Positions 1 through 7,390 of a stretch of 64,000 nucleotides of DNA are shown here, in pieces; positions within the stretch are counted from its first letter, which is position 1; the number at the start of each line of letters is the position of its first letter. The translations under genes were made by a program, and so were the position numbers. Source of the DNA: Spongiactinospora sp. TRM90649. Its GTDB lineage: Bacteria > Actinomycetota > Actinomycetes > Streptosporangiales > Streptosporangiaceae. The DNA is taken from the NCBI RefSeq assembly GCF_029382225.1, contig NZ_JARLTC010000002.1, positions 372,001 to 436,000 of the forward strand, read 5' to 3'. The notes below the pieces were generated by a model. The model had not been told where the DNA came from. It saw nothing but the letters and a program-made list of their open reading frames with translations, and did not search any database.

Positions 1-1
1 C

Positions 2-367
2 GTCAACCCGCTGATCGTGGAGGGACAGGTGCACGGCGGCCTGGCCCAGGGCATCGCGCAGGCCCTCTTCGAGGAGGCCGTCCACGACGCCGACGGCAAC
101 CTGCTCACCACCACCCTCGCCGACTACCTGGTCCCGTCGGCGGCCGACCTGCCCGACTTCGTCACCGACCGGACCGAGACGCCCGCGAGCGGCAACCCCC
201 TCGGCGTCAAGGGCGTCGGCGAGGCGGGCACCATCGCCAGCACCCCGGCGGTGGTCAACGCGATCGTGGACGCGCTGCGCCCGCACGGCGTGCGCGACGT
301 CCAGATGCCCTGTTCCCCCGAACGCGTATGGAGAGCCCTGAACCGGGCGGACGGAGGCACCGCATGA
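2..367 (+). CDS. coxL: Molybdopterin-binding large subunit of a CO dehydrogenase/xanthine dehydrogenase family enzyme, C-terminal part
   Basis: The reading frame is open from the window edge, so only the last 121 residues are present. The segment VEGQVHGGLAQGIAQALFEE and the later GVKGVGEAGT are typical of the C-terminal part of the molybdenum-cofactor subunit of the xanthine oxidase family; the Glu of GVGEAG matches the family's catalytic glutamate. The subunit would oxidise a small substrate (CO, purine or aldehyde) at a Mo centre and pass electrons to an FAD subunit. Its stop overlaps the next start (ATGA), as in coxSLM-type operons. The diagnostic active-site loop that separates true CO dehydrogenase from relatives is upstream of the window, so the substrate is not established. 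Confidence 0.85.
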   Translation, partial: VNPLIVEGQVHGGLAQGIAQALFEEAVHDADGNLLTTTLADYLVPSAADLPDFVTDRTETPASGNPLGVKGVGEAGTIASTPAVVNAIVDALRPHGVRDVQMPCSPERVWRALNRADGGTA

Positions 368-1239
368 TCCCCGCGCCGTTCGACTACGTGCGCCCCGCCA
401 CGCTCGACGAGGCGTGCGGGGCCCTGCGAGAGGCGGGCGAGGACGCCAAGGTCCTGGCGGGCGGCCAGTCGCTGCTGCCGCTGCTGCGGCTGCGCCTGGC
501 CTACCCCACCGTCCTCGTGGACGTGGGCAGGCTCGCCGAGCTGCGCGGCATCCGCGACGAGGACGACCACGTGTTCATCGGCGCCGCCGCCACCCACGAC
601 GAGGTCATGCGCTCGTCGGTGGTCAACGCCGGGATCCCGCTGGTCGCGCTGGCCACCCGCACGGTCGCCGACCCGGCGGTACGCCACCGGGGCACGTTCG
701 GCGGCTCGCTGGCCCACGCCGACCCGGCGGGCGACCTGCCCGCCGTCGCGCTCGCCCTGGACTGCGTCTTCGTGGTCAGATCGGCCGACGGCGAGCGGGA
801 GATACCGGCGTCGGAGTTCTTCGCCGACTACCTCGAACCGGCCATCGAGCCGGACGAGATCCTCGTCGGGATCCGGGTGCCCAAGCTCGGCCCCGATTGG
901 GGGTATCACTACGAGAAATTCCACAGGACGGCCCAGGCGTGGGCGATCGTCGGGGTGGCCGCGGCCGTCCGCCGCTCCGACGGGAGCGTGCGGGAGGCGC
1001 GGATCGGGCTGACCAACATGGGCACGACGCCGCTGCGGGCGAGCGCGACGGAGGCGGCGCTGCGCGGCGTGCCGTCCGGAGACGGGGGCGACGGAGCCGG
1101 CGGAGCCGTCGCCGAAGCCTGCGCGGTAGCGGCCGAGGGCACCTCGCCTCCCGCCGACCTGCACGGCGGGCCCGACTACCGCAGGCACCTGGCCAGGGTG
1201 CTCACCCGCAGGGCGGTGCTGGCCGCCGCGCGGGCCTGA
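364..1239 (+). CDS. coxM: FAD-binding medium subunit of CO/xanthine dehydrogenase family enzyme
   Basis: This 291-residue protein matches the FAD-binding domain of molybdopterin dehydrogenases. It starts MIPAPFDYVRPATLDEA and carries the FAD pyrophosphate motif AGGQSLLPLLRLR near residues 35-47. A second flavin signature, VRHRGTFGGSLAHADPAGD, lies near residues 102-121. It transfers electrons from the Mo/Fe-S subunits to a quinone or other acceptor through FAD. The start overlaps the large-subunit stop by four bases (ATGA), so translation is coupled. Length is normal for CoxM. Because the small Fe-S subunit and most of the large subunit lie off-window, CO as substrate is likely from the coxG-like neighbour but not proven. 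Confidence 0.88.
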   Translation: MIPAPFDYVRPATLDEACGALREAGEDAKVLAGGQSLLPLLRLRLAYPTVLVDVGRLAELRGIRDEDDHVFIGAAATHDEVMRSSVVNAGIPLVALATRTVADPAVRHRGTFGGSLAHADPAGDLPAVALALDCVFVVRSADGEREIPASEFFADYLEPAIEPDEILVGIRVPKLGPDWGYHYEKFHRTAQAWAIVGVAAAVRRSDGSVREARIGLTNMGTTPLRASATEAALRGVPSGDGGDGAGGAVAEACAVAAEGTSPPADLHGGPDYRRHLARVLTRRAVLAAARA

Positions 1240-1334
1240 CCGTTCGTTCCCGTCGGGTGCTGAGGCGGGCGGCGCGCTCGCCTCAGCGCCCGGCCGGTCG
1301 TAGTGTCGAAGGTAGGAGAGCAAGGAGCGGATCG

Positions 1335-2114
1335 ATGGCGATGCGGTTCGACCACGAGTTCACGGTCCCCGTCCCGGTCGAGCAGGCGTGGACCACGCTG
1401 CTCGACGTGGAGCGGGTGGCGCCGTGCCTGCCGGGGGCGACCCTGGAATCCGTGGAGGGTGACGAGATCACCGGCCGGATGCGGGTGAAGGTCGGCCCGA
1501 TCACGGTCACCTACCACGGCACCGCGCACCTGCGCGACGTGGACAAGGACGCGCGGACGGTCACGGTGGAGGCGTCGGGCAAAGAGGCCAGGGGCGCCGG
1601 TACGGCGGGCGCCACGGTGACCGCGCGCCTGACCCCCGCGGAGGGCGCGGACGGTTCCACCAAGGTCGCCGTCGAGACCTCGTTCAACGTCACCGGACGG
1701 CCCGCGCAGTTCGGCCGGGGCGTGATGGCCGAGGTCGGTGGCAAGCTCATCGACCGCTTCGCCGCCAACCTCGCCGCCCTGCTGGCGGAGTCCCCGGAGC
1801 CCGCTGTGGTGGAGGAGGCGGATGTGGTGGTCGAGGCCGGTCAGGTCCGACACCTGTCGGCCGTCCCCGACGACACCCGCCATGACGTCTCTAGTCACTC
1901 CCGCGCGTACTCCCTCGGCGTCCCCGAAGACCCCCGGCCCTCGGGCACCGCGCGCACCTCGCGGACCGCCGAGGAGGAGGCCCTCGACCTCCTGGAGATC
2001 GCCGGGACCCCGCTCCTGAAGCGCGTCGCCCCGGCGGCCGGGGCGGTCGCCCTGCTCGCCGCCGCCGTGTGGATCGGCCGGCTGATCTTGCGCCGCCGCC
2101 GCCGTTCCGGCTGA
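1335..2114 (+). CDS. coxG: CoxG-like SRPBCC protein with C-terminal membrane anchor
   Basis: The 259-residue product begins MAMRFDHEFTVPVPVEQAW and carries the CoxG signature (APCLPGATLE, then ITGRMRVKVGPITVTYHG) of the SRPBCC lipid-pocket fold over residues 1-155. A poorly conserved linker follows, then a C-terminal hydrophobic helix (about residues 230-252) ended by a basic RRRRR cluster, which indicates membrane anchoring. CoxG proteins accompany Mo-dependent CO dehydrogenases and are implicated in membrane attachment or quinone access. The ATG at 1335 follows a GGAG element at 1324-1327. It lies 95 bases after coxM, same strand, probably one transcript. The anchor is the main clue that the complex is tied to the respiratory membrane. 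Confidence 0.8.
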   Translation: MAMRFDHEFTVPVPVEQAWTTLLDVERVAPCLPGATLESVEGDEITGRMRVKVGPITVTYHGTAHLRDVDKDARTVTVEASGKEARGAGTAGATVTARLTPAEGADGSTKVAVETSFNVTGRPAQFGRGVMAEVGGKLIDRFAANLAALLAESPEPAVVEEADVVVEAGQVRHLSAVPDDTRHDVSSHSRAYSLGVPEDPRPSGTARTSRTAEEEALDLLEIAGTPLLKRVAPAAGAVALLAAAVWIGRLILRRRRRSG

Positions 2115-2176
2115 GTGGCCGGGGCCGCCGCCGCGAGCCCCGAAACTGTCGGCGGCGTGCCCTAGAGTCCCGGCGC

Positions 2177-4420
2177 ATGGAGAGCATTCGCATCGTCGGC
2201 GCCCGCGAGCACAACCTCAAGGATGTGTCGCTGACCATCCCCCGGAACAAGATCACCGTGTTCACCGGCGTCTCGGGGTCCGGCAAGTCGTCGATCGTCT
2301 TCGACACCGTCGCGGTCGAGGCGCAGCGGCAGCTCAACAGCACGTTCTCGTGGTTCATCCGCAACCTGCTGCCCAAGTACGAGCGGCCCCACGCCGACGC
2401 GGTGGACGGCCTGACCACCGCCGTGATCGTCGACCAGAAGCCGGTCAGCGGCAACACCCGCTCCACCGTCGGCACGATGACCGACATCCAGCCGATGATC
2501 CGGGCGCTGTTCGCCCGCGAGGGCGGCCGGCACGTCTCCGCCTTCTCCTTCAACGACCCGCTCGGCATGTGCCCCGAGTGCGACGGCCTGGGCAAGACGG
2601 TCCGCGCCGACGCGTCCCTCATGGTCGATCGCGACAAATCCCTCAACGACGGCGCGATCCTGCTCCCCAACCACAAGGTCGGCAGCGCCGACTGGCAGAT
2701 CTACGCCGCGTCCGGCCGGTTCGACCCCGCCAAGCCGCTGCGCGACTACACCGAGAGCGAATGGCACGACCTCCTGCACGGCACCGGCGGCGAGATCGAG
2801 CTGAGCTTCAGCCGGGGCACCTACAAGGTCGAATACGAGGGCCTGGTCGCCCGGTTCACCCGCTCCAGCCTCAAGCGCGACCTCAGCGGCGTCAGCGAAC
2901 GCACCCGCCAGAACATCCAGCGCTTCATCAGCGAGGGCACCTGCCTCGCCTGCCAGGGCGACCGGCTCAACGCCGCCTCGCTGGCCACCCGCATCGACGG
3001 CCGCAACATCGCCGACTGGTCGCGGATGCAGATCAGCGACCTCATCGAGGTGCTGGCCAAGCTCGCCTCCTCCCCCGCCGCCGACGCCGCCCGCACCGCC
3101 CTCGAACGGGTCGCCGACATCGGCCTGGGCTACCTCAGCCTCGACCGCCCCACCTCCACGCTGTCCGGCGGCGAGGGCCAGCGTCTGAAGATGATCCGCC
3201 ACCTCGGGGCCACCCTGACCGAGGTGACCTACATCTTCGACGAGCCCAGCGTCGGCCTGCACCCGCGCGACGTGGGCCGTCTCAACGACCTGCTGGTCGC
3301 GCTGCGCGACAAGGGCAACACCGTGCTGGTCGTCGAACACGACCCCGACGTGATCGCCATCGCCGACCACGTCGTCGACGTCGGCCCGCGAGCCGGCGCG
3401 CACGGCGGCGAGATCGTCTTCTCCGGCTCCCTCGCCGAGCTCCGCCAGGCCGGCACCCTCACCGGTCAGGGGCTGAGCCGCCGCGCCGCGGTGAAGGAGA
3501 CCGTCCGCCCGCACACCGGCGCCCTCCCGATCGAGAAGGCCGACCTGCACAACCTGAAGAACGTCTCGGTCGACATCCCCACCGGCGTCCTCACGGCGAT
3601 CACCGGCGTCGCGGGCTCCGGCAAGAGCTCGCTGATCGGCGGCGCCTTCATGTCCGCCTACCCCGACTCGATCTTCATCGACCAGTCCGCGATCGCCGCC
3701 TCCTCGCGCTCCACCCCCGCCACCTTCCACGGCCTGATGGACCCGATCCGCCAGCTCTTCGCCAAGGCCAACGGTGTCTCCCCCGGCCTGTTCAGCTTCA
3801 ACTCCACCGGGGCCTGCCAGGAATGCCAGGGCCGCGGCGTCCTGATCACCGAGCTCGCCTTCATGGCCCCCGTCACCGCGCACTGCGACACCTGCGACGG
3901 CCGCCGCTTCAAGGAAGAGGTCCTCGCCCACCTGCTGCGCGGCAAGTCCATCGCCGACGTCCTGGAGATGCCCGCCGAGGTCGCGGCCGGGTTCTTCACC
4001 GAGCCCGCCCTGCGCGGCAAACTCGCCAAACTCGTCGAGGTCGGCCTCGGCTACCTCAGCCTCGGCCAGTCCCTCAGCAGCCTGTCCGGCGGCGAACGGC
4101 AACGCCTCAAACTCGCGGGCCACCTGCACCGCAGCGGCGGCGTCTACGTCCTGGACGAACCGACCACCGGCCTGCACATGTCAGACGTCGACACCCTGCT
4201 GGCCCTGCTCAACGGCATGGTCGACCGGGGCGACACCGTCATCCTCATTGAACACAACCTCGACGTGATCCAGCAGGCCGACTGGATCATCGACCTCGGC
4301 CCGGACGGCGGCCGCAACGGCGGCGAGGTCATCTTCACCGGCTCCCCCTCCGAGCTCCTGACCCACCCCGACTCCCTCACCGCCGAATACCTCCGCCGCT
4401 ACATCACCAACGGCCGATAA
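2177..4420 (+). CDS. UvrA-like tandem ABC ATPase lacking the UvrB-binding domain
   Basis: The 747-residue protein has two UvrA-type ABC modules: Walker A GVSGSGKSS at residues 31-39 and GVAGSGKSS near 476-484, signatures LSGGEGQRLK and LSGGERQRLK, and Walker B regions YIFDEPSVGLHP and YVLDEPTTGLH. The C-terminal zinc module is complete (CQECQGRG then CDTCDGRR). UvrA proper is about 950 residues. Here the stretch between the first Walker A and the first CPEC is only about 95 residues, so the UvrB-binding insert is missing. Such short UvrA paralogues occur in antibiotic-producing actinomycetes and have been linked to resistance or damage tolerance. No uvrB or uvrC is adjacent. It is therefore unlikely to be the housekeeping excinuclease subunit. 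A GC hairpin follows at 4449-4473. Confidence 0.85.
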   Translation: MESIRIVGAREHNLKDVSLTIPRNKITVFTGVSGSGKSSIVFDTVAVEAQRQLNSTFSWFIRNLLPKYERPHADAVDGLTTAVIVDQKPVSGNTRSTVGTMTDIQPMIRALFAREGGRHVSAFSFNDPLGMCPECDGLGKTVRADASLMVDRDKSLNDGAILLPNHKVGSADWQIYAASGRFDPAKPLRDYTESEWHDLLHGTGGEIELSFSRGTYKVEYEGLVARFTRSSLKRDLSGVSERTRQNIQRFISEGTCLACQGDRLNAASLATRIDGRNIADWSRMQISDLIEVLAKLASSPAADAARTALERVADIGLGYLSLDRPTSTLSGGEGQRLKMIRHLGATLTEVTYIFDEPSVGLHPRDVGRLNDLLVALRDKGNTVLVVEHDPDVIAIADHVVDVGPRAGAHGGEIVFSGSLAELRQAGTLTGQGLSRRAAVKETVRPHTGALPIEKADLHNLKNVSVDIPTGVLTAITGVAGSGKSSLIGGAFMSAYPDSIFIDQSAIAASSRSTPATFHGLMDPIRQLFAKANGVSPGLFSFNSTGACQECQGRGVLITELAFMAPVTAHCDTCDGRRFKEEVLAHLLRGKSIADVLEMPAEVAAGFFTEPALRGKLAKLVEVGLGYLSLGQSLSSLSGGERQRLKLAGHLHRSGGVYVLDEPTTGLHMSDVDTLLALLNGMVDRGDTVILIEHNLDVIQQADWIIDLGPDGGRNGGEVIFTGSPSELLTHPDSLTAEYLRRYITNGR

Positions 4421-4448
4421 CCGCAAAGCGACCCGGCCGGTCCACCAC

Positions 4449-4473
4449 GAGCGTCGGGCTCCGCCCGACGCTC
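4449..4473 (+). terminator. GC-rich hairpin after the UvrA-like gene
   Basis: A perfect 11-bp inverted repeat (GAGCGTCGGGC / GCCCGACGCTC) with a three-base loop sits 29 bases after the uvrA-like stop codon. No T-run follows, which is common for actinomycete terminators. It separates the uvrA-like gene from the peptide/methyltransferase cassette. Confidence 0.6.
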
Positions 4474-4505
4474 CCGCCGGCCTTCGCGCCGTCCAGTCTC
4501 TTTCT

Positions 4506-4532
4506 GTAGCGGTATGATCACGGTCAGCACTC
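4506..4532 (+). promoter_or_regulatory. Putative promoter of first peptide/methyltransferase cassette
   Basis: TATGAT at 4513-4518 fits an actinobacterial -10 box and lies 47 bases before the peptide start. The 27 bases from GTAGC (4506) match 20 of 27 ungapped positions in the segment at 48727-48753, which sits at a similar distance before the second cassette. Conservation of a short non-coding block upstream of two distant paralogues supports a functional promoter or leader. No clear -35 box is visible here. Confidence 0.5.
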
Positions 4533-4564
4533 CCGCTTGATTTCCAGCAAACGAGGAGGCCTGC

Positions 4565-4687
4565 ATGGGCGAGCACGAAGGTAAGCCCAGGGAGGACAAG
4601 CCGCTCCCCAAGCCGCCCGCCGGACACCCCGACGGCGCGGCGCCCAGCGGCAAGCACGAGGGCAAGCCGAAAGACGAGAAGAAGTAG
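4565..4687 (+). CDS. Imiditide-type RiPP precursor peptide, copy 1
   Basis: A 40-codon gene (ATG, stop TAG at 4685-4687) preceded by a strong ribosome-binding site, GAGGAGG, at 4552-4558. The peptide starts MGEHEGKP and ends KPKDEKK. It has 8 Lys, 1 Arg and 8 acidic residues, is rich in Pro and Gly, and lacks Cys, Trp, Tyr and Phe. Asp occurs at 11, 23 and 37; Asp23 is in a Pro-Asp-Gly context, the type of site most prone to aspartimide formation. The stop overlaps the methyltransferase GTG by one base (TAGTG), so the two are translationally coupled. A 40-residue homologue with the same ends sits before a second methyltransferase at 48772. Known family: imiditides, where a PIMT homologue converts an Asp of a charged precursor into aspartimide. 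Assignment here is inference. Confidence 0.75.
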   Translation: MGEHEGKPREDKPLPKPPAGHPDGAAPSGKHEGKPKDEKK

Positions 4688-5805
4688 TGGACGAGGGCAT
4701 CGCCGTACGGATCGAACGGCTGATCGACAGCCTCGGCGACATCAGCGATCCGGTCAAGCAGGCGATGCGAGCGGTGCCCCGGCACCGGTTCGTCCCGCAG
4801 GTGGCCCTCGTCGCCGGCGACACGACAACGGTCATCGACCGCGACGCGGACCCGTCCGGCTGGCTGGATGCGGTGTACTCCCCGCTTCCCATCGTCACCC
4901 AGCTCGACGATGGTGACACCGACCTCCGCGACAGGGCCGGCGGCCTCTATACCTCTTCGAACTCCGCACCGGGAACCGTCGTCGATCTCCTCGAACTCCT
5001 CGATCCCGCCCCGGGGCACCGGGTACTGGAGATCGGCACGGGTACCGGGTGGACCGCCGCGCTGCTGTCGCACATCGCCGGCGAGGGCGGCGTGACGTCG
5101 ATCGAGGTGGACGCCGCGCTCGCCGAGCAGGCCGCGAAGAACCTCGGCGACGCCGGGGTCCAGGCGCACCTGGTGGTCGGGGACGGCGCGGACGGCTGCC
5201 CGGAGCGGGCGCCGTTCGACCGAGTCCACGTCACCTGCGGCGTCCGCGCCGTGCCGTACACGTGGGTGGAGCAGACCCGGCCGGGTGGCGTCATCGCCCT
5301 GCCCTACGATCCGGGGTTCGTCGTCGGGCACGCGTTGCGGCTCACCGTCCGACCGGACGGCACCGCGGCCGGCCGATTCGCCGGGTACGCCGCGTACATG
5401 ATGATGCGCTCCCAGCGCATCGCCGCGAATGCGCAGCGAGGCGACGGCCGCGAGACACGAACCCGCATCGACCCCCGCACGATCACCCGGGCGCCCGCGG
5501 GGGCCGCACTGGCGATGTCCGCGCTCACCGGCCTGTACATCAGCAGCCACCGCGACACCGACCGGCTCTTGACCTGGGTGACCGACCCCGACGCTCCGGC
5601 CCAGTGGGCCCTTATCAGCCACGTCCCCCATGCCGACGACCATGAGGTCTACCAAGTCGGCGATCGGCCGCTGTGGGACGAGGTCGTGAACGCCTACTTC
5701 CAGTGGATGGACTGGGGCGAACCCGGCCGGAACCGGTTCGGGATGACGGTCACCCCGGACGGGCAACAGGTGTGGCTGGACACGCCTCAGCACCCGATCG
5801 GATGA
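4687..5805 (+). CDS. PIMT-like methyltransferase of an aspartimide-forming RiPP cassette, copy 1
   Basis: The 372-residue protein starts at GTG 4687. Residues 1-215 form a protein-L-isoaspartate O-methyltransferase-like domain: AVPRHRFVP near 30, VLEIGTGTGWTAALLS (SAM motif I) near 118, SIEVDAALAEQAAKNL (motif II), and VTCGVRAVPYTWVEQ. The canonical PIMT loop (LPIGxGQTIS) is replaced by LPIVTQLDDGD. About 150 residues follow the catalytic core; such an extension is seen in RiPP-associated PIMT homologues (lanthipeptide and graspetide clusters) and not in repair PIMTs. It would methylate an Asp side chain in the coupled peptide, which then cyclises to aspartimide. The copy at 48894 is closely similar throughout, including a shared VYQVGDRP near the C-terminus. 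It could alternatively be grouped with the methyltransferases of the FxLD lanthipeptide system. Confidence 0.82.
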   Translation: MDEGIAVRIERLIDSLGDISDPVKQAMRAVPRHRFVPQVALVAGDTTTVIDRDADPSGWLDAVYSPLPIVTQLDDGDTDLRDRAGGLYTSSNSAPGTVVDLLELLDPAPGHRVLEIGTGTGWTAALLSHIAGEGGVTSIEVDAALAEQAAKNLGDAGVQAHLVVGDGADGCPERAPFDRVHVTCGVRAVPYTWVEQTRPGGVIALPYDPGFVVGHALRLTVRPDGTAAGRFAGYAAYMMMRSQRIAANAQRGDGRETRTRIDPRTITRAPAGAALAMSALTGLYISSHRDTDRLLTWVTDPDAPAQWALISHVPHADDHEVYQVGDRPLWDEVVNAYFQWMDWGEPGRNRFGMTVTPDGQQVWLDTPQHPIG

Positions 5806-5931
5806 TCGGCCCACGGGCTCGCTCGTCCTCCTCCGGCGCGCAGGCGGCCCGGCGGCGGCACGGCGACCAGCGTCGTTAGAGACCTCGACGCGCTGCTGAG
5901 CCCTGGCGGTGACCGCTCGGCGGACCGGTGC

Positions 5932-5958
5932 TGTTACCTTCTCCCTTCGGCACTCGTC
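5932..5958 (+). promoter_or_regulatory. ECF41-like promoter upstream of the VOC/sigma operon
   Basis: TGTTACC at 5932-5938 and CGTC at 5955-5958 are separated by exactly 16 bases. The motif reported for ECF41 sigma factors is TGTCACA-16-CGTC, so five of seven -35 positions, the spacing and the -10 element match. It lies about 58 bases before the glyoxalase-fold gene that precedes the sigma factor, suggesting autoregulation. Confidence 0.55.
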
Positions 5959-6015
5959 ATAGGGGTGACGACCGATCCGAACGGTCGCCGAACCGACGAG
6001 TGAATCGAGGGCAGG

Positions 6016-6408
6016 ATGCTGACCAACATCATGTACGTGACGGTCCCCGTCACCGACCAGGACCGCGCGCTGGAGTTCTACACCCAGGGACTCGGCCTGG
6101 AGAAGCGGATCGACTTCCCGGGGCCCGACGGGCGGTTCCTCACCGTCGGTGTTCCCGACAGCCCGGTGGAGATCCTGCTGTGGTCGCAGGCGGCGGCCAC
6201 CGGACAGCCGGCCGACCCGGGCCGGCCCGCCGCGTCCTGGCCGGTGTTCCTCGAATCCGATGATCTGCGCAGGGACTTCGAGATCATGCGTCGGCGCGGC
6301 GTCACCTTCGAGGACCCGGAACCCGTGGACTACCCGTTCGGGATCCGCGCCGAGGCGGTGGACCCGGACGGCAACCGGATCGCGCTCCGCCAGCCGCGAA
6401 GGCCCTAG
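6016..6408 (+). CDS. VOC-family (glyoxalase/bleomycin-resistance fold) protein
   Basis: The 130-residue product has the two-module VOC pattern. The N-terminal module carries YVTVPVTDQDRALEFYTQGL. The second module ends EAVDPDGNRIALRQ, with the conserved DPDGN turn. Such proteins are small metal-binding dioxygenases, isomerases or drug-binding proteins; the substrate cannot be told from sequence. An upstream GAGGGCAGG is placed well for ATG 6016. The sigma factor gene starts 5 bases after its stop, so the two are cotranscribed, probably from the ECF41-like promoter at 5932-5958. It may thus be a target or partner of that sigma factor. Confidence 0.8.
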   Translation: MLTNIMYVTVPVTDQDRALEFYTQGLGLEKRIDFPGPDGRFLTVGVPDSPVEILLWSQAAATGQPADPGRPAASWPVFLESDDLRRDFEIMRRRGVTFEDPEPVDYPFGIRAEAVDPDGNRIALRQPRRP

Positions 6409-6413
6409 CCGCC

Positions 6414-7289
6414 ATGACCATCCGCCCGTCCGGCCCCGTGACCGAGGCGTTCGAAGCCCAGCGCGACCGGCTGCGCGCCCTGGCGTACCGCGTGCTGGGC
6501 TCGCACGCCGACGCCGAGGACGTGGTGCAGGAAGCCTGGATGCGCCTGATCCGTCAGGACGAGGGGTCCATCGGCAACCTGGCGGGGTGGCTGACCACCG
6601 TGGTCGGCCGGATCAGCCTGGACCTCCTGAGATCCCGGCAAGCCCATCCCGAGACCGGCTACGGGCACGAGTTCGCCGGCCTCGTGGTGACGCCCGCCGA
6701 TGAACCCACGCCGGACGAGCAGGTGGCCCTGGCCGATTCGGTGGGCTTCGCCCTTCTCGTCGTGCTGGACGCACTCACCCCGGCCGAGCGCCTGGCGTTC
6801 GTCCTGCACGACATGTTCGCGGTCCCGTTCCACGACATCGGCCACATCCTCGGCAAATCCGCCGATGCCACCAAGATGATCGCCAGCCGCGCCCGCCGCA
6901 AGGTCCAAGCCACGGACCGGCGGCCGGGCGTCGCCCGCGAACACCGAGAGGCCGTCCAGGCGTTCCGCGCCGCCGCGCTCAGCGGCGACTTCGAAGCGCT
7001 GCTGCGCGTCCTCGACCCGAACGTGAAGCTGACCGTCGACACCGCCGACGGCATGGTCGTCACCATCGGCGCCACCGAGGTCGCCTCCGGCGCCCGCACG
7101 TTCTCCGGCGAGGTCACCCGCCACCGCCCCGTGCTGGTCAACGGCCTCCCCGGCCACATGTCCTGGCACTCCGACGGAACGCCTCTGTCCATCGTCACCT
7201 TCACCGTCGCCGAAGGCCGGATCACCGGTATCGACATCATCACCGACCCGGCCAAACTGGCCTCGATCCGGTTGCCCGCCCCAACCTGA
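6414..7289 (+). CDS. sigJ: SigJ/ECF41-like RNA polymerase sigma factor with SnoaL-like C-terminal domain
   Basis: The 291-residue protein has sigma region 2 (residues 9-75; RVLGSHADAEDVVQEAW, then WLTTVVGRISLDLLRS), region 4 (about 107-160; LTPAERLAFVLHDMFAVPF, then SADATKMIASRARRKVQ) and a SnoaL/NTF2-like C-terminal domain (about 170-285). This architecture defines ECF41-type factors, where the C-terminal domain regulates activity in cis without an anti-sigma factor. The hallmark linker motif WLPEP and the C-terminal DGGGK box are not visible; TADGMVVTIG stands where DGGGK would be. It is therefore a divergent member. ECF41 genes usually adjoin a carboxymuconolactone decarboxylase, oxidoreductase or epimerase gene; a broken NmrA-like gene lies 700 bases downstream in the opposite direction. 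Confidence 0.85.
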   Translation: MTIRPSGPVTEAFEAQRDRLRALAYRVLGSHADAEDVVQEAWMRLIRQDEGSIGNLAGWLTTVVGRISLDLLRSRQAHPETGYGHEFAGLVVTPADEPTPDEQVALADSVGFALLVVLDALTPAERLAFVLHDMFAVPFHDIGHILGKSADATKMIASRARRKVQATDRRPGVAREHREAVQAFRAAALSGDFEALLRVLDPNVKLTVDTADGMVVTIGATEVASGARTFSGEVTRHRPVLVNGLPGHMSWHSDGTPLSIVTFTVAEGRITGIDIITDPAKLASIRLPAPT

Positions 7290-7390
7290 CCCGCCGCCAT
7301 CAGGCCCGGCCCGGGACGCGTCTGAGATGCGCTGAGGCTTCGGGTCACCACCGTCCACGGCGCCATTAGCAGAGCGCGCCGCAGTTGTGG

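Noticed and set aside
4687..5805. Housekeeping protein-repair PIMT (pcm)
   Set aside because: Repair PIMT is about 210-220 residues with a LPIGxGQTIS loop; this protein has a different loop, a C-terminal extension of about 150 residues and a coupled peptide gene.
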